A DNA stretch of 64,000 bases. It comes from Betaproteobacteria bacterium (GTDB taxonomy: Bacteria > Pseudomonadota > Gammaproteobacteria > Burkholderiales > Burkholderiaceae_C). Positions 36,873 to 46,719 of the stretch are shown in pieces. The number at the start of each line of letters is the position of its first letter. The stretch's first letter is position 1. Location of the stretch: assembly GCA_009921265.1 (NCBI GenBank), contig RFYV01000006.1, positions 1-64,000 of the forward strand. Direction: 5' to 3'. A model generated the notes under the pieces. The model saw nothing but the letters and a program-made list of their open reading frames with translations. It was not told the DNA's origin and made no database searches. Made by a program: the position numbers and the translations under genes.

Positions 36873-39791
36873 TTATTGGCAGGCTTCGCAGGTGGGATCA
36901 TCAATTCCACAAAACTTCACATCGGTAGCTGGAGATGCACTCAGTTGTGCTCTTGCAGCAGCTGCTGCTGCTTCAAGTGCGATTGTTCCAGCAGCACCAC
37001 CAGCAGAGGACACTGAGTTGAGTTGTCCAGATTTGACGGTTGATTTTTCTGCTTGAGTAGCACTTGATGTGCGCAAGTAGTAGGTGGTTTTGAGGCCACG
37101 CAACCATGCCAACTTATAGGTCTCGTCGAGTTTTTTACCAGATGCGCCTGCCATATAGATGTTAAGCGATTGCGCTTGGTCAATCCATTTTTGGCGACGT
37201 GCAGCAGCTTCGACCAACCAATGGGTGTCAACTTCAAAGGCCGTGGCATACAAGGATTTGATTTCTTCTGGAACGCGATCAATGGGGCGCAATGAGCCGT
37301 CGAAATGTTTGAGGTCCATCACCATCACGTCATCCCACAAACCCAGACGTTTGAGGTCGCGAACCAAATAAGAGTTGATGATGGTGAACTCGCCCGACAA
37401 ATTGGATTTGACAGAGAGGTTTCCAAAGCAAGGCTCTATTGAAGCATCGACTCCCACAATGTTGGAGATAGTTGCTGTAGGTGCAATAGCGACGCAGTTG
37501 GAGTTGCGCATGCCGTCTTTGGCGATTTTATGACGCAAGGCATCCCAATCGAGGGTGGATGAGCGATCAACATCAACATAACCACCGCGGGCTTCTTGTA
37601 AAAGTTGCAATGTGTCTAGGGGCAAAATGCCTTGATCCCACAAAGAGCCTTTGTAAGTAGAGTATTTGCCGCGCTCACGTGCGAGTTCGGTTGACGCCCA
37701 ATAGGCGTAATAGCAAACCGCTTCCATCGATGAATCTGCAAAATCAACGGCTTCTTGTGACGAGTAAGGAATGCGCATAGCATACAAACTGTCTTGGAAA
37801 GCCATGATGCCCATGCCGACTGGGCGATGGCGTAAATTGGAGTCGCGTGCTTTTTTGACGGCATAATAGTTGATGTCGATGACGTTATCAAGCATGCGCA
37901 TCGCTACGTTGACGGTGCGTTTGATTTTGTCGTGATCGAGCTCTTTGCCGTTGGGGCCATCTTTTAAATGTTGAATTAAATTGATGGAGCCCAAATTGCA
38001 AACTGCGGTTTCGGTGTCGCTGGTATTGAGTGTGATCTCGGTACACAGGTTGGACGAGTGAACGACGCCGATGTGTTGTTGGGGCGAGCGCACATTGCAA
38101 GCGTCTTTGTAGGTGATCCATGGATGACCTGTTTCAAACAACATGGTGAGCATCTTGCGCCACAAATCGGAGGCCTGCAAAGATTTGCTGGGTTTAATTT
38201 CGCTTAATTTGGCTTTGGCTTCGTAGGCAACATAGGCTTTTTCAAAGTCTTTGCCAAATAAATCATGTAGATCGGGAACATCAGAGGGGGAGAACAAAGT
38301 CCACTCGCCTTTTTCCATGACGCGACGCATAAACAAGTCTGGAATCCAGTTGGCTGTATTCATGTCGTGGGTGCGACGGCGATCGTCACCCGTGTTTTTG
38401 CGCAACTCTAAAAATTCTTCAATATCTAAGTGCCATGTTTCGAGATAGGTACAAACGGCACCTTTTCGTTTGCCGCCTTGGTTAACAGCAACTGCGGTGT
38501 CGTTGACAACCTTGAGGAAAGGAACCACGCCTTGTGATTCGCCATTGGTACCTTTGATGTGGCTACCCAAAGCGCGCACACGTGTCCAGTCATTGCCCAA
38601 ACCGCCTGCAAACTTAGAGAGTAAAGCGTTTTCTTTGATGGACTCATAAATGCCGTCTAAATCGTCGGGCACGGTTGTGAGGTAGCAACTAGAAAGTTGT
38701 GAGCGCAAGGTGGCGCTATTGAACAATGTGGGTGTGCTCGACATGAAGTCAAAAGAAGACAGAACTTCGTAGAACTCGATGGCGCGTGCTTCGCGGTCAA
38801 CTTCGCTGAGCGCAAGACCCATTGCGACACGCATGAAGAACGACTGAGGTAACTCGATGCGTTGTTTGCGAACGTGAAGGAAGTAACGATCGTAAAGTGT
38901 TTGCAAACCCAAATAATCAAACTGCAAATCACGCTCGGCTTTGAGTGCCATGGCAAGTCTTGGTAAATCAAATTGCAACAAGCGCTCGTCGAGCAAGCTG
39001 TTGGTGACGCCTTTTTGAATCAGTTTTGGAAATTGCTCAACGTATTGAGCAGACATTTCTTCTTGCGTTACTTCTTTGCCAAAAACTTCTTTGGCAATCG
39101 TGTGCATCAACAAGCGTGCGGTGACGTAGGTGTAGTCGGGGTCTTTTTCGATTTTTGTGCGTGAAGCCAAGATAGCGGCTTTCATGACTTCTTCGATGGG
39201 AACGCCGTCGTAAAGATTGCGAAGGGTTTCGGTGATGATGGGGTCGGCTTGAATGTCATTGCCAAGACCTGCGCAGGCTGCGTATATCAGGCCTTTTAGT
39301 TTTTCGAGGTTGAGAGCAACGCGTTGGCCGTTATCAATAACGTGTAATTGGGGTTCGCTTGCGACAACAACTTCTTTTTGTGAGGCACGCTCTTGTGCAC
39401 GACGCTCGCGATAAAGCACATAGGCCCGAGCGACTTCGTGATGGCTGCCACGCATCAAGCCCAATTCGACTTGGTCTTGTACGTCTTCGATGTGAAAAGT
39501 TCCGCCGCCTGGACGTGAGCGAACGAGCGCGCGCATGACTTGCTGTGTAAGACCGTCAACGGTTTGACGCACGCTTGCAGACGCAGCCCCTTGAGTTCCG
39601 TGCACAGCTAAAAAAGCTTTCATCATAGCGACAGCAATTTTGGCGGGTTCGAAAGGAACTACTGCGCCATTGCGTCTAATAATTTGGTAGTTAGCGTATG
39701 TGGATATGTGCGCTGATTGCGAGGAGGGGCTTGCCGTTTCTGAGCCCTTAATATACGCGGATGGCTCAGAGGCGGGTGTTGCGATTTGCAT
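36873..39791 (-). CDS. nrdA: NrdA, class Ia ribonucleotide reductase alpha subunit
   Basis: NrdA reduces ribonucleoside diphosphates. It has an N-terminal ATP-cone (YQIIRRNGAVVPFEPAKIAVAMMKAFL, about residues 33-60), the catalytic barrel with SSCYLTTVPDDLDGIYESIKENALLSKFAGGLGNDWTRVR, NLCTEITLNTSDTETAVCNLGSINL and MRNSNCVAIAPTATISNIVGVDASIEP, and a C-terminal pair of redox cysteines in DPTCEACQ. The length of 972 exceeds E. coli NrdA (761), as in other betaproteobacteria with the longer form. A promoter with two NrdR boxes lies upstream. Confidence 0.96.
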   Translation of the reverse strand: MQIATPASEPSAYIKGSETASPSSQSAHISTYANYQIIRRNGAVVPFEPAKIAVAMMKAFLAVHGTQGAASASVRQTVDGLTQQVMRALVRSRPGGGTFHIEDVQDQVELGLMRGSHHEVARAYVLYRERRAQERASQKEVVVASEPQLHVIDNGQRVALNLEKLKGLIYAACAGLGNDIQADPIITETLRNLYDGVPIEEVMKAAILASRTKIEKDPDYTYVTARLLMHTIAKEVFGKEVTQEEMSAQYVEQFPKLIQKGVTNSLLDERLLQFDLPRLAMALKAERDLQFDYLGLQTLYDRYFLHVRKQRIELPQSFFMRVAMGLALSEVDREARAIEFYEVLSSFDFMSSTPTLFNSATLRSQLSSCYLTTVPDDLDGIYESIKENALLSKFAGGLGNDWTRVRALGSHIKGTNGESQGVVPFLKVVNDTAVAVNQGGKRKGAVCTYLETWHLDIEEFLELRKNTGDDRRRTHDMNTANWIPDLFMRRVMEKGEWTLFSPSDVPDLHDLFGKDFEKAYVAYEAKAKLSEIKPSKSLQASDLWRKMLTMLFETGHPWITYKDACNVRSPQQHIGVVHSSNLCTEITLNTSDTETAVCNLGSINLIQHLKDGPNGKELDHDKIKRTVNVAMRMLDNVIDINYYAVKKARDSNLRHRPVGMGIMAFQDSLYAMRIPYSSQEAVDFADSSMEAVCYYAYWASTELARERGKYSTYKGSLWDQGILPLDTLQLLQEARGGYVDVDRSSTLDWDALRHKIAKDGMRNSNCVAIAPTATISNIVGVDASIEPCFGNLSVKSNLSGEFTIINSYLVRDLKRLGLWDDVMVMDLKHFDGSLRPIDRVPEEIKSLYATAFEVDTHWLVEAAARRQKWIDQAQSLNIYMAGASGKKLDETYKLAWLRGLKTTYYLRTSSATQAEKSTVKSGQLNSVSSAGGAAGTIALEAAAAAARAQLSASPATDVKFCGIDDPTCEACQ

Positions 39792-39886
39792 CTTATTTCA
39801 ATTCCTTACTGACTTGTTTGAATGATTTTTTGAGGGAGAAATGCCCTGCCGAACTCAAAAACTGAATTTCTTTTTGTTCCAAGTCG

Positions 39887-39934
39887 ACACTATATATGGG
39901 GTTGGGTGATATTTCAAGACGCTACCCCTAGTGT
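39887..39934 (-). promoter_or_regulatory. nrdA promoter with tandem NrdR boxes
   Basis: On the plus strand ACACTATATATGGGGT (39887-39902) and ACGCTACCCCTAGTGT (39919-39934) fit the NrdR box consensus ACACWATATATWGTGT with their starts 32 bases apart, three helical turns, as is usual for this ATP/dATP-sensing repressor. On the minus strand a promoter TTGAAA-N17-TATAGT fits between and over them: -35 at 39917-39912, -10 at 39894-39889. The -10 element is inside the first box. The remainder of the 39792-40103 gap shows only AT-rich sequence and a weak A/T hairpin (39997-40018). Confidence 0.8.
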
Positions 39935-40103
39935 TTTCAAATATTTTAGGTGGAAAACTTTGGGCTGACTATTTGTCTAAGCTAATAGTTTTTATTTTTT
40001 TTGGTGAATACCAAAAAACTACGCGTAAGTGCTTGATTAATTTTAAAAAAGCCAATGAATATGCGCTTGACAAGTGCAAATACAAGTAAAAAAGCCTCAA
40101 TTG

Positions 40104-40679
40104 TCAATCGAAACGATTCAAAAAATATTTTTCAGGACAACCTGAGGACTGTTGAAATAATTTCCAATTAAATTGTTCGCCCGGATCTTTTTTTCTCTGA
40201 GGTGCAATATCTTGGTGCCCAACAAAATGCCCGATGGGGTACTTTAGTGTTAAAGATGAACACAAGCTACTTAATGTTTCATATTGTAGTTCTTCGAAGG
40301 CGTTGCCTTCAAGGCCTTCGAGTTCAATGCCAATTGAAAAATCATTGCATTGCGTGCGTTCTTTGAATGAGGACTCTCCTGCATGCCAAGCACGCTCGTC
40401 GCAACTGACAAACTGAATCAACTCACCGCCACGCTTGATATAAAAGTGGGATGAGACTTTGATATCTTTTATTCGGTTGAAATATGGATGCGCGGAGTGA
40501 TCAAGTTGATTCAAAAAAAGGGATTCAACTTGCTGGCCACCGTATTGGCCGGGTGGCAGGCTGATGGAATGAATCACAACCAGATCGACGGCGGTATTGG
40601 CAGGTCTTAGATTGAAATTGGGCGAATGCAAGTGGTGAGCAAAACGATACCAACCGTTTTGCCAGGCGGGAGGAGTCAC
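40104..40679 (-). CDS. ampD: AmpD, 1,6-anhydro-N-acetylmuramyl-L-alanine amidase
   Basis: AmpD releases the stem peptide from anhydroMurNAc in the cytoplasm during cell-wall recycling; the peptide is then reused by Mpl (27903). It is a zinc amidase_2: VDLVVIHSISLPPGQYGG (first His), VSSHFYIKRGGELIQFVSCDERAWHAGESSF and PIGHFVGHQDIAPQRKKDPGEQFNW with the last zinc ligands. I start at GTG 40679, which overlaps the preceding stop as GTGA and begins VTPPAWQNGWY as in homologues; an upstream ATG at 40718 lies within the preceding gene. Confidence 0.92.
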   Translation of the reverse strand: MTPPAWQNGWYRFAHHLHSPNFNLRPANTAVDLVVIHSISLPPGQYGGQQVESLFLNQLDHSAHPYFNRIKDIKVSSHFYIKRGGELIQFVSCDERAWHAGESSFKERTQCNDFSIGIELEGLEGNAFEELQYETLSSLCSSLTLKYPIGHFVGHQDIAPQRKKDPGEQFNWKLFQQSSGCPEKYFLNRFD

Positions 40680-40900
40680 GATGCGCTTTCGTGTTGTTGG
40701 CGATGCGCATGGCTGCAATAGTTACCTTTGATACCTGTGATAGCGTCATTGGCGGGGAGGTGAACACGACAGATTGCGCATTGCACCATGTCGATAGAGC
40801 CATCCGCTTTATTTTGTTGTTGGGTTTTTTTTGATGCAGAGGGTCGACGGATAAACCAGACAATGCCCAGCACAATAGCCAACAAAAAAAGATATTTCAT
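40676..40900 (-). CDS. PP0621-family small membrane-anchored zinc-ribbon-like protein
   Basis: A 74-residue protein with an N-terminal membrane span (KYLFLLAIVLGIVWFI) and a C-terminal metal-site candidate: MVQCAICRVHLPANDAITGIKGNYCSHAH, that is CxxC and YCSxxH. This matches the PP0621 family of unknown function, regularly encoded next to the YpjD-type protein in betaproteobacteria. The start ATG 40900 overlaps the upstream stop by four bases and the stop overlaps ampD. Confidence 0.8.
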   Translation of the reverse strand: MKYLFLLAIVLGIVWFIRRPSASKKTQQQNKADGSIDMVQCAICRVHLPANDAITGIKGNYCSHAHRQQHESAS

Positions 40901-41706
40901 GAGGCGCGATCCAAAATCACTTCCATCACAAAGCGTGATCCTGCATATGAGAGAAGCAAAAGCAAAGCGCCAAGATATAGAAACCGCGAAGCCTGACGTC
41001 CGCGCCAACCGTTGCGCCATCTGCCCCATAGCAAAATTGCAAAAGTGATCCAAGCCATAGTGGAGAAGACGGTTTTGTGGTTCCATTTGAATGAGCGTTG
41101 CGCGTCATACAAAACTTCGCCAAAGATAAATCCAGCTAATAAAGTAGCTGTGAGCAAGACAAAACCTGAGATGATGAATCGAAAGGTGAGTCGCTCGAGC
41201 GTTAAAAGGGGAAGTCCTGTTGGATTTTCTGCAGCCATTCTTATTTCTTGCTCTGCTCGGTTCATGAGCCAAGCGTGAATCACCGCCGCACCAAATAATC
41301 CATAAGAGGCCATTCCTAAAACCCAATGCAAGGGCAACCAAGGGGACGCATTGACGTGCAGGGGCTGGCCTGGAAATAAAACTGCCAATAGCAATGCGAC
41401 ACCACCCAATACATACATGCCCCATCGTGTTTTGAGTTGAGGGTACCAACGGTATTCCAGCAGATACACCAAAACGACCATCCATGCAGTGGCCGATAAG
41501 GCGGGCGCAAAACCAAACTGCGGCGCGCCATCTGTTGAAATGAGGCTGGCAAAAACACTCAATCCGTGAGAGGCACAAGCGAGTATCAGTATTTTTCTGG
41601 ACCCAGAAAAAGATAAGCGACGACTTAAAAAAGCGGCCAACGCATAAGCAATGAGTGCAATCAAAGCACTCACGGAACCAAAAGCATGCGCACTGTGTAG
41701 AATCAT
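40897..41706 (-). CDS. CcsA/YpjD-type cytochrome c assembly domain membrane protein
   Basis: About eight membrane spans and 269 residues. The region LPLHWVLGMASYGLFGAAVIHAWLM and later SFKWNHKTVFSTMAWITFAILLWGRWRNGWRGRQASRFLYLGALLLLLSYAGSRFV resembles the CcsA/HemX family, including conserved His residues. In betaproteobacteria the protein sits divergent from ffh and is usually annotated as inner-membrane protein YpjD. Whether it handles heme is not shown by sequence. First gene of a ypjD-PP0621-ampD operon with four-base overlaps. Confidence 0.83.
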   Translation of the reverse strand: MILHSAHAFGSVSALIALIAYALAAFLSRRLSFSGSRKILILACASHGLSVFASLISTDGAPQFGFAPALSATAWMVVLVYLLEYRWYPQLKTRWGMYVLGGVALLLAVLFPGQPLHVNASPWLPLHWVLGMASYGLFGAAVIHAWLMNRAEQEIRMAAENPTGLPLLTLERLTFRFIISGFVLLTATLLAGFIFGEVLYDAQRSFKWNHKTVFSTMAWITFAILLWGRWRNGWRGRQASRFLYLGALLLLLSYAGSRFVMEVILDRAS

Positions 41707-41781
41707 TCCAACAGTTTAGCGTTTTGCAACACGACTTGTTGCACCTTTAAAAAAAATCAGGATCCGACAACGGATAAAAGC

Positions 41782-43170
41782 ATGGCTTCGGCACTTTCTG
41801 ACAAACTTTCGCACCTCATCAAACAAATCAGCGGACAAGCGCGCATTACCGAATCTAATGTGAGCGATATGTTGCGCGAGGTGCGCATTGCATTGTTAGA
41901 GGCCGACGTGGCGTTGCCCGTTGTGCGCGACTTTATTGCGCGCGTGAAAGAAAAAGCATTGGGTCAAGAAGTGGTGGGCTCTCTCAATCCGGGTCAAGTC
42001 TTGGTGAGCTTGGTGCAACGCGAGTTGGCCGCCACCATGGGCGAGGGTGTGAGCGATATCAATTTGGCCGCGCAACCGCCCGCAGTGATTTTGATGGCGG
42101 GCTTGCAAGGTGCGGGTAAAACTACCACCACGGCAAAGTTGGCACGTCACTTGATCCAAAAGCGCAAGAAAAAAGTGTTGACTGTCTCTGCTGATATTTA
42201 TAGGCCTGCTGCGATTGAACAGCTCAAAACTGTAACTGCACAGGCTGGCGCCGAATGGTTTCCAAGTGAGGTTGGACAAAAACCAGTCGATATTGTGTTG
42301 GCTGCACTTGATCACGCCAAGCGTCATTACTTTGATGTCTTGTTGGTGGATACGGCGGGGCGCTTGGCCATTGACGCAGCCTTGATGACCGAGATCAAAC
42401 AATTGCACGCAGCTGTTCACCCTGTTGAAACTTTGTTTGTGGTAGACGCGATGCTCGGACAAGATGCGGTCAATACAGCCAAGGCGTTTAAGAATGCATT
42501 GCCGTTGACTGGCATTGTGCTTACCAAAATGGATGGTGATTCACGCGGTGGTGCGGCGTTGTCAGTGAGGCAAATCACAGGTGCTCCCATTAAGTTTGCG
42601 GGTACGAGTGAAAAAATTGATGGGCTTGAAGCCTTTGACGCCGATCGACACGCGGGTCGAATTTTGGGCATGGGCGACATTATTGCGCTCGTGGAACAAG
42701 TAACAGCTAATGTAGATGTAGCCGCAGCACAAAAGTTAGCAAATAAAATCAAAAGCGGCAACGATTTTGATTTAGATGATTTTTTATCGCAAATCATGCA
42801 AATGAAACAAATGGGTGGTTTGTCGAGTTTGATAGATAAGCTGCCCAGTCAAATGGCGGCCAAGGCCACCGAAGACCAATTGAGCCGCGCCGAAAAAGAC
42901 ATTGTGCGCAAGCAAGGCATCATTCACAGCATGACGCCGCTTGAGAAAAAAAAACCAGAGTTGATTAAAGCAACACGCAAGCGGCGCATTGCCGCGGGTG
43001 CGGGCGTTCAAGTACAAGATGTGAATCGATTGCTCAACGAATTTGAACAAATGCAAGGCATGATGAAAAAAATGCGCGGCGGTGGTTTGATGAAAATGAT
43101 GAAGCGTATGGGCGGTATGAAAGGCATGCCAGGTATGGGCAGCGGTGGGTTTCCAGGAATGCCGAGATAA
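41782..43170 (+). CDS. ffh: Ffh, signal recognition particle GTPase subunit
   Basis: Ffh binds 4.5S RNA and signal sequences of nascent membrane proteins and docks to FtsY. The NG domain shows GLQGAGKTTTTAKLARHL, VDTAGRLAIDAALM, LTKMDGDSRGGAALS and GTSEKIDGLEAFDADRHAGRILGMGD; the Met-rich M domain ends MMKKMRGGGLMKMMKRMGGMKG and a Gly/Pro/Met tail. The 462-residue length is normal. It is divergent from ypjD and converges with lspA. Confidence 0.97.
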   Translation: MASALSDKLSHLIKQISGQARITESNVSDMLREVRIALLEADVALPVVRDFIARVKEKALGQEVVGSLNPGQVLVSLVQRELAATMGEGVSDINLAAQPPAVILMAGLQGAGKTTTTAKLARHLIQKRKKKVLTVSADIYRPAAIEQLKTVTAQAGAEWFPSEVGQKPVDIVLAALDHAKRHYFDVLLVDTAGRLAIDAALMTEIKQLHAAVHPVETLFVVDAMLGQDAVNTAKAFKNALPLTGIVLTKMDGDSRGGAALSVRQITGAPIKFAGTSEKIDGLEAFDADRHAGRILGMGDIIALVEQVTANVDVAAAQKLANKIKSGNDFDLDDFLSQIMQMKQMGGLSSLIDKLPSQMAAKATEDQLSRAEKDIVRKQGIIHSMTPLEKKKPELIKATRKRRIAAGAGVQVQDVNRLLNEFEQMQGMMKKMRGGGLMKMMKRMGGMKGMPGMGSGGFPGMPR

Positions 43171-43184
43171 AAAGAGTTTTTAAA

Positions 43185-43700
43185 TTATGACGTGTGAGTT
43201 TTTTTAACACGCAAAATTTCATCCAAGATTAAACAAAACGCGCCCAAGCTGATGGCGCTATCGGCCACATTAAAACTTGGAAAAAATCCGCTAGGAAAAA
43301 GTGGCTCTAACCAAGACCAATGGAATTGTAAAAAGTCCACCACATAACCATAAATTATTCGATCGACTACATTGCCCACTGCGCCGCCCAAAATACATGC
43401 AATAGCAAATGAAAATAATTTTTGTGATGGATGTGATTTGAGCATCCACAACATAAAGATGGCCGCAACCGTGCCTAGTCCAATAAAAAACCAACGCTGC
43501 CAACCCGATGCAGATGCTAAAAAAGAAAAAGCCGCGCCTGTATTGTGAACGCGCACCAAATTAAAATATGAGGTGATGGTTTGGTTGTCGCCATATTGAA
43601 AAGATCCAACGATTAAAACCTTGGTGTATTGATCGATTAAAAAAATCACCAAAGATAAACCCAACCATAACCACAAATTGATTCGTGCGCGTGAAGTCAT
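43185..43700 (-). CDS. lspA: LspA, lipoprotein signal peptidase (signal peptidase II)
   Basis: LspA is an aspartic protease in the inner membrane that cleaves signal peptides of prolipoproteins. Four membrane spans are visible, and the two catalytic Asp lie in [20 protein letters not shown] and [19 protein letters not shown]. The motif [11 protein letters not shown] in the first span is typical. The length of 171 residues is normal. It begins five bases after the end of ileS, its usual partner. Confidence 0.96.
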   Translation of the reverse strand: MTSRARINLWLWLGLSLVIFLIDQYTKVLIVGSFQYGDNQTITSYFNLVRVHNTGAAFSFLASASGWQRWFFIGLGTVAAIFMLWMLKSHPSQKLFSFAIACILGGAVGNVVDRIIYGYVVDFLQFHWSWLEPLFPSGFFPSFNVADSAISLGAFCLILDEILRVKKTHTS

Positions 43701-43705
43701 AGGTA

Positions 43706-46594
43706 TTAAGCGAATTGACGCATTTCACCACTGCTGTACAAATTGCTGGTGCAACGTGAACAAATGGTGGGATGTTGGGAGTCATGACCCACATCGGCGC
43801 GGTAATGCCAACAGCGTTCGCACTTGGTGTAGCTTGAGGCTTTGACTTGCACTTTCCAATCGGAGGCGCTGATGAGTTCAACAGCCGATGTGATGAAAAT
43901 AAATTTGAGATCCTCACCCAGTGAGGCAAGCAAAGCGTGATCTTGTGGCGCAACGTGCAATTGAATATCGGCTTGCAAGGACGAGCCCACCAAGCCTTGC
44001 GCGCGCAGTGTTTCAATTTCTTTGTTAACGCTGTCGCGAAGTTCGCGAATGCGATTCCATTTGGTTAACAGTGGCTGATCGACAGAGACCAATTGAAAAT
44101 ATGTTTGCGTGAAGATGCTCGGACTGTTGCCAAACACTTGCCACGCTTCTTCGGCGGTAAAACTTAAGAACGGCGCCATCCATCGGAGCATGGCGTGTGT
44201 GATTTGCCACAATACCGTTTGCGCACTGCGTCTAGCGTGCGAGTTGGGTGCGGTGGTGTAGAGGCGATCTTTAAGGACGTCTAAATAAAACGATCCTAAA
44301 TCTTCAGAGCAATAAATTTGCAATTTGGAGACAACGGGGTGAAATTCATAAACACCAAAATGACCGCCTTCAAAAATTTGTTGACTGTTGTTCCAAGAAC
44401 CAACAATGTCTGTTTGCAGTTGGGTTGCGCGACTGAGTGCGTAGCGATCGATTTCAAGTAATTGGTCGAAGGGTATGGCGTCTTTGGCGTGATCGAAGTC
44501 ACTCACATTGGCGAGTAAAAAACGCAAGGTGTTGCGAATGCGGCGGTAGGCATCGACTACACGCGCCAAAATTTTGTCATCGATGTTGAGGTCGCCCGAA
44601 TAATCGGTGGATGCAACCCACAAGCGAACAATTTCTGCACCAAATTTTTCACTGATTTCTTGTGGAGCAACCGTGTTGCCCAATGATTTGCTCATTTTGC
44701 GGCCCTGGCCGTCGGTTGCAAAGCCGTGTGTGAGCAGTCCGCGATAAGGCGCTCTGTCGTACAAAGCACATCCGAGCAACAAAGAGCTGTGAAACCAACC
44801 GCGATGTTGATCATGACCTTCTAAATACAAATCTGCTTCGGGGCCGCTGATGTGAAAGGGCTCACGATCGTATGCGTGTTGATGACTGCCTCTCAACACG
44901 TGCTGGAAGGTGGATCCAGAATCAAACCAGACTTCGAGAATATCGGCGCTCTTGTTGTAATGCTGTGCATCGCTGGCGCCCAAAATTTCTTCAACGCTGA
45001 CACGACTCCATGTTTCGATACCACCTTTTTCGACGATGTTGGCGGCTTGGTCGATGAGCTCAAGTGTGCGAGGGTGCAAATCGCCCGTGTCTTTGTGCAA
45101 GAAAAATGGCAGGGGCACCCCCCAACTGCGCTGTCGAGAAATACACCAATCTGGTCGATTGGCAATCATGTCGCGCAAACGTGTTCGTCCGTTTTCTGGA
45201 TAAAACTGTGTGTTGTCGATTGCTTGTAATGCGAGTTGACGCAATGTTTGTGGCGCTTTGCATTGCGTGAAAACGCCCTCACCCTCATCCATGCGAATAA
45301 ACCATTGCGCAGCTGCTCTATATATAACGGGCGTTTTGTGTCTCCAGCAATGCGGGTAGCTGTGCGTGATGCCGTGTGTTGCCATGAGTCGATGGTTTTG
45401 ATTGAGAAGATCGATGACGCTTGGACATGCTTTCCAAATATTGAGACCTCCGAACAACGCTTGATCGGCGTTGTATTGGCCATTGCCTAAAACAGGATTG
45501 AGAATTTGATCGTAAGAGATGCCGTTGGCAACGCATGAATTAAAGTCATCAACACCGTAAGCGGGTGAAGAGTGAACCAAACCTGTGCCATCTTCTGCGC
45601 TGACGTAATCGGCTAAAAAGATTGGCGATAGACGTCGATAGCCTGCATCTACATCGTGCAGGGGATGTTTAAAAACCAAGCCGTCTAAATTTTTGCCAAT
45701 GGTTGTGGCGATCACTTGGCCCGTGAGTTGGTAACGCTCAAGGCACTTGTCTACCAATGATTGGGCCATCAGCAAATAGCCTTTGGGTGTGTCTACCAAT
45801 GCGTAGGTGAGTTCGGGATTGGCGTTGAGGGCTTGATTGGCAGGAATGGTCCAAGCAGTGGTGGTCCAAATAACTGCATATGCGGCTTGATTGGGGGAAG
45901 GCAATTGACCTAGACCAAATGCTTGAGCAAGTGCTTGTGCGTCGTTAGTTTCAAAAGCAACGTCGAGCGTGTCGCTTTTTTTGTCTGCGTATTCAATTTC
46001 AAACTCGGCAAGTGATGAGGCGCAATCAAAACACCAATAAACGGGTTTGAGGCCGCGATAAACAAAACCGCGCTCGACCACGCGTTTGAAGGCGCGAATT
46101 TCTCCCGCTTCATTGCCAAAGTCCATGGTTTTGTAAGGACGCGCCCAGTCACCCAATACGCCCAGTCTGCGAAAGTCTTCGCGTTGCTGGTCGATTTGTT
46201 CGGTGGCAAAGGCGCGACTCTTGGCTTGCATGTCGTCACGACTGAGTTTGCGGCCGTGTATTTTTTCGATGGCGTTTTCGATGGGCAAACCGTGGCAGTC
46301 CCAACCCGGTATGTATTGCGCGTCAAACCCAGCTAATTGTCGAGATTTGACGATCATGTCCTTAAGGATTTTGTTGAGGGCGTGGCCAATATGCAGCTTA
46401 CCGTTGGCGTAGGGCGGACCGTCGTGTAAAACAAATAGTGGCGCGCCTTTTCTGGCAAGACGCAACTGTTTATAGAGGCCTTGATCGGTCCAGTTTTTGA
46501 CCCACGCGGGCTCGCGCTTGGGCAGGTCGCCTCGCATAGGAAAGGCGGTATCGGGCAAATTGAGGGTGGTGCGAAGATCGTTGCTGGCAGTCAT
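43706..46594 (-). CDS. ileS: IleS, isoleucyl-tRNA synthetase
   Basis: IleS charges tRNA-Ile. The class I motifs are [23 protein letters not shown] (HIGH) and [10 protein letters not shown] (KMSKS, about residue 615); between them lies the editing domain, including [20 protein letters not shown] and [16 protein letters not shown]. The C-terminal zinc site is seen in [19 protein letters not shown] ... CSRCTSNLY. The 962-residue length is normal. ribF, which often precedes ileS, is not here; a decayed gene lies upstream on the other strand. Confidence 0.97.
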   Translation of the reverse strand: MTASNDLRTTLNLPDTAFPMRGDLPKREPAWVKNWTDQGLYKQLRLARKGAPLFVLHDGPPYANGKLHIGHALNKILKDMIVKSRQLAGFDAQYIPGWDCHGLPIENAIEKIHGRKLSRDDMQAKSRAFATEQIDQQREDFRRLGVLGDWARPYKTMDFGNEAGEIRAFKRVVERGFVYRGLKPVYWCFDCASSLAEFEIEYADKKSDTLDVAFETNDAQALAQAFGLGQLPSPNQAAYAVIWTTTAWTIPANQALNANPELTYALVDTPKGYLLMAQSLVDKCLERYQLTGQVIATTIGKNLDGLVFKHPLHDVDAGYRRLSPIFLADYVSAEDGTGLVHSSPAYGVDDFNSCVANGISYDQILNPVLGNGQYNADQALFGGLNIWKACPSVIDLLNQNHRLMATHGITHSYPHCWRHKTPVIYRAAAQWFIRMDEGEGVFTQCKAPQTLRQLALQAIDNTQFYPENGRTRLRDMIANRPDWCISRQRSWGVPLPFFLHKDTGDLHPRTLELIDQAANIVEKGGIETWSRVSVEEILGASDAQHYNKSADILEVWFDSGSTFQHVLRGSHQHAYDREPFHISGPEADLYLEGHDQHRGWFHSSLLLGCALYDRAPYRGLLTHGFATDGQGRKMSKSLGNTVAPQEISEKFGAEIVRLWVASTDYSGDLNIDDKILARVVDAYRRIRNTLRFLLANVSDFDHAKDAIPFDQLLEIDRYALSRATQLQTDIVGSWNNSQQIFEGGHFGVYEFHPVVSKLQIYCSEDLGSFYLDVLKDRLYTTAPNSHARRSAQTVLWQITHAMLRWMAPFLSFTAEEAWQVFGNSPSIFTQTYFQLVSVDQPLLTKWNRIRELRDSVNKEIETLRAQGLVGSSLQADIQLHVAPQDHALLASLGEDLKFIFITSAVELISASDWKVQVKASSYTKCERCWHYRADVGHDSQHPTICSRCTSNLYSSGEMRQFA

Positions 46595-46719
46595 ACGGGC
46601 AGGGCGTGTAAAGGTTAGAAAACCCTCGATTGTCGCTCAGTTGGGTCTGCGTGGTTTGTGCGCCTTGCACAAATGCGTATCAAAACAATTCTGACTGCGG
46701 TTTATTTCAATTGCAACAG

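Noticed and set aside
46595-46719. Search for a T-box or leader upstream of ileS
   Set aside because: No T-box features; such leaders are not expected in this group, and nothing structured is visible.
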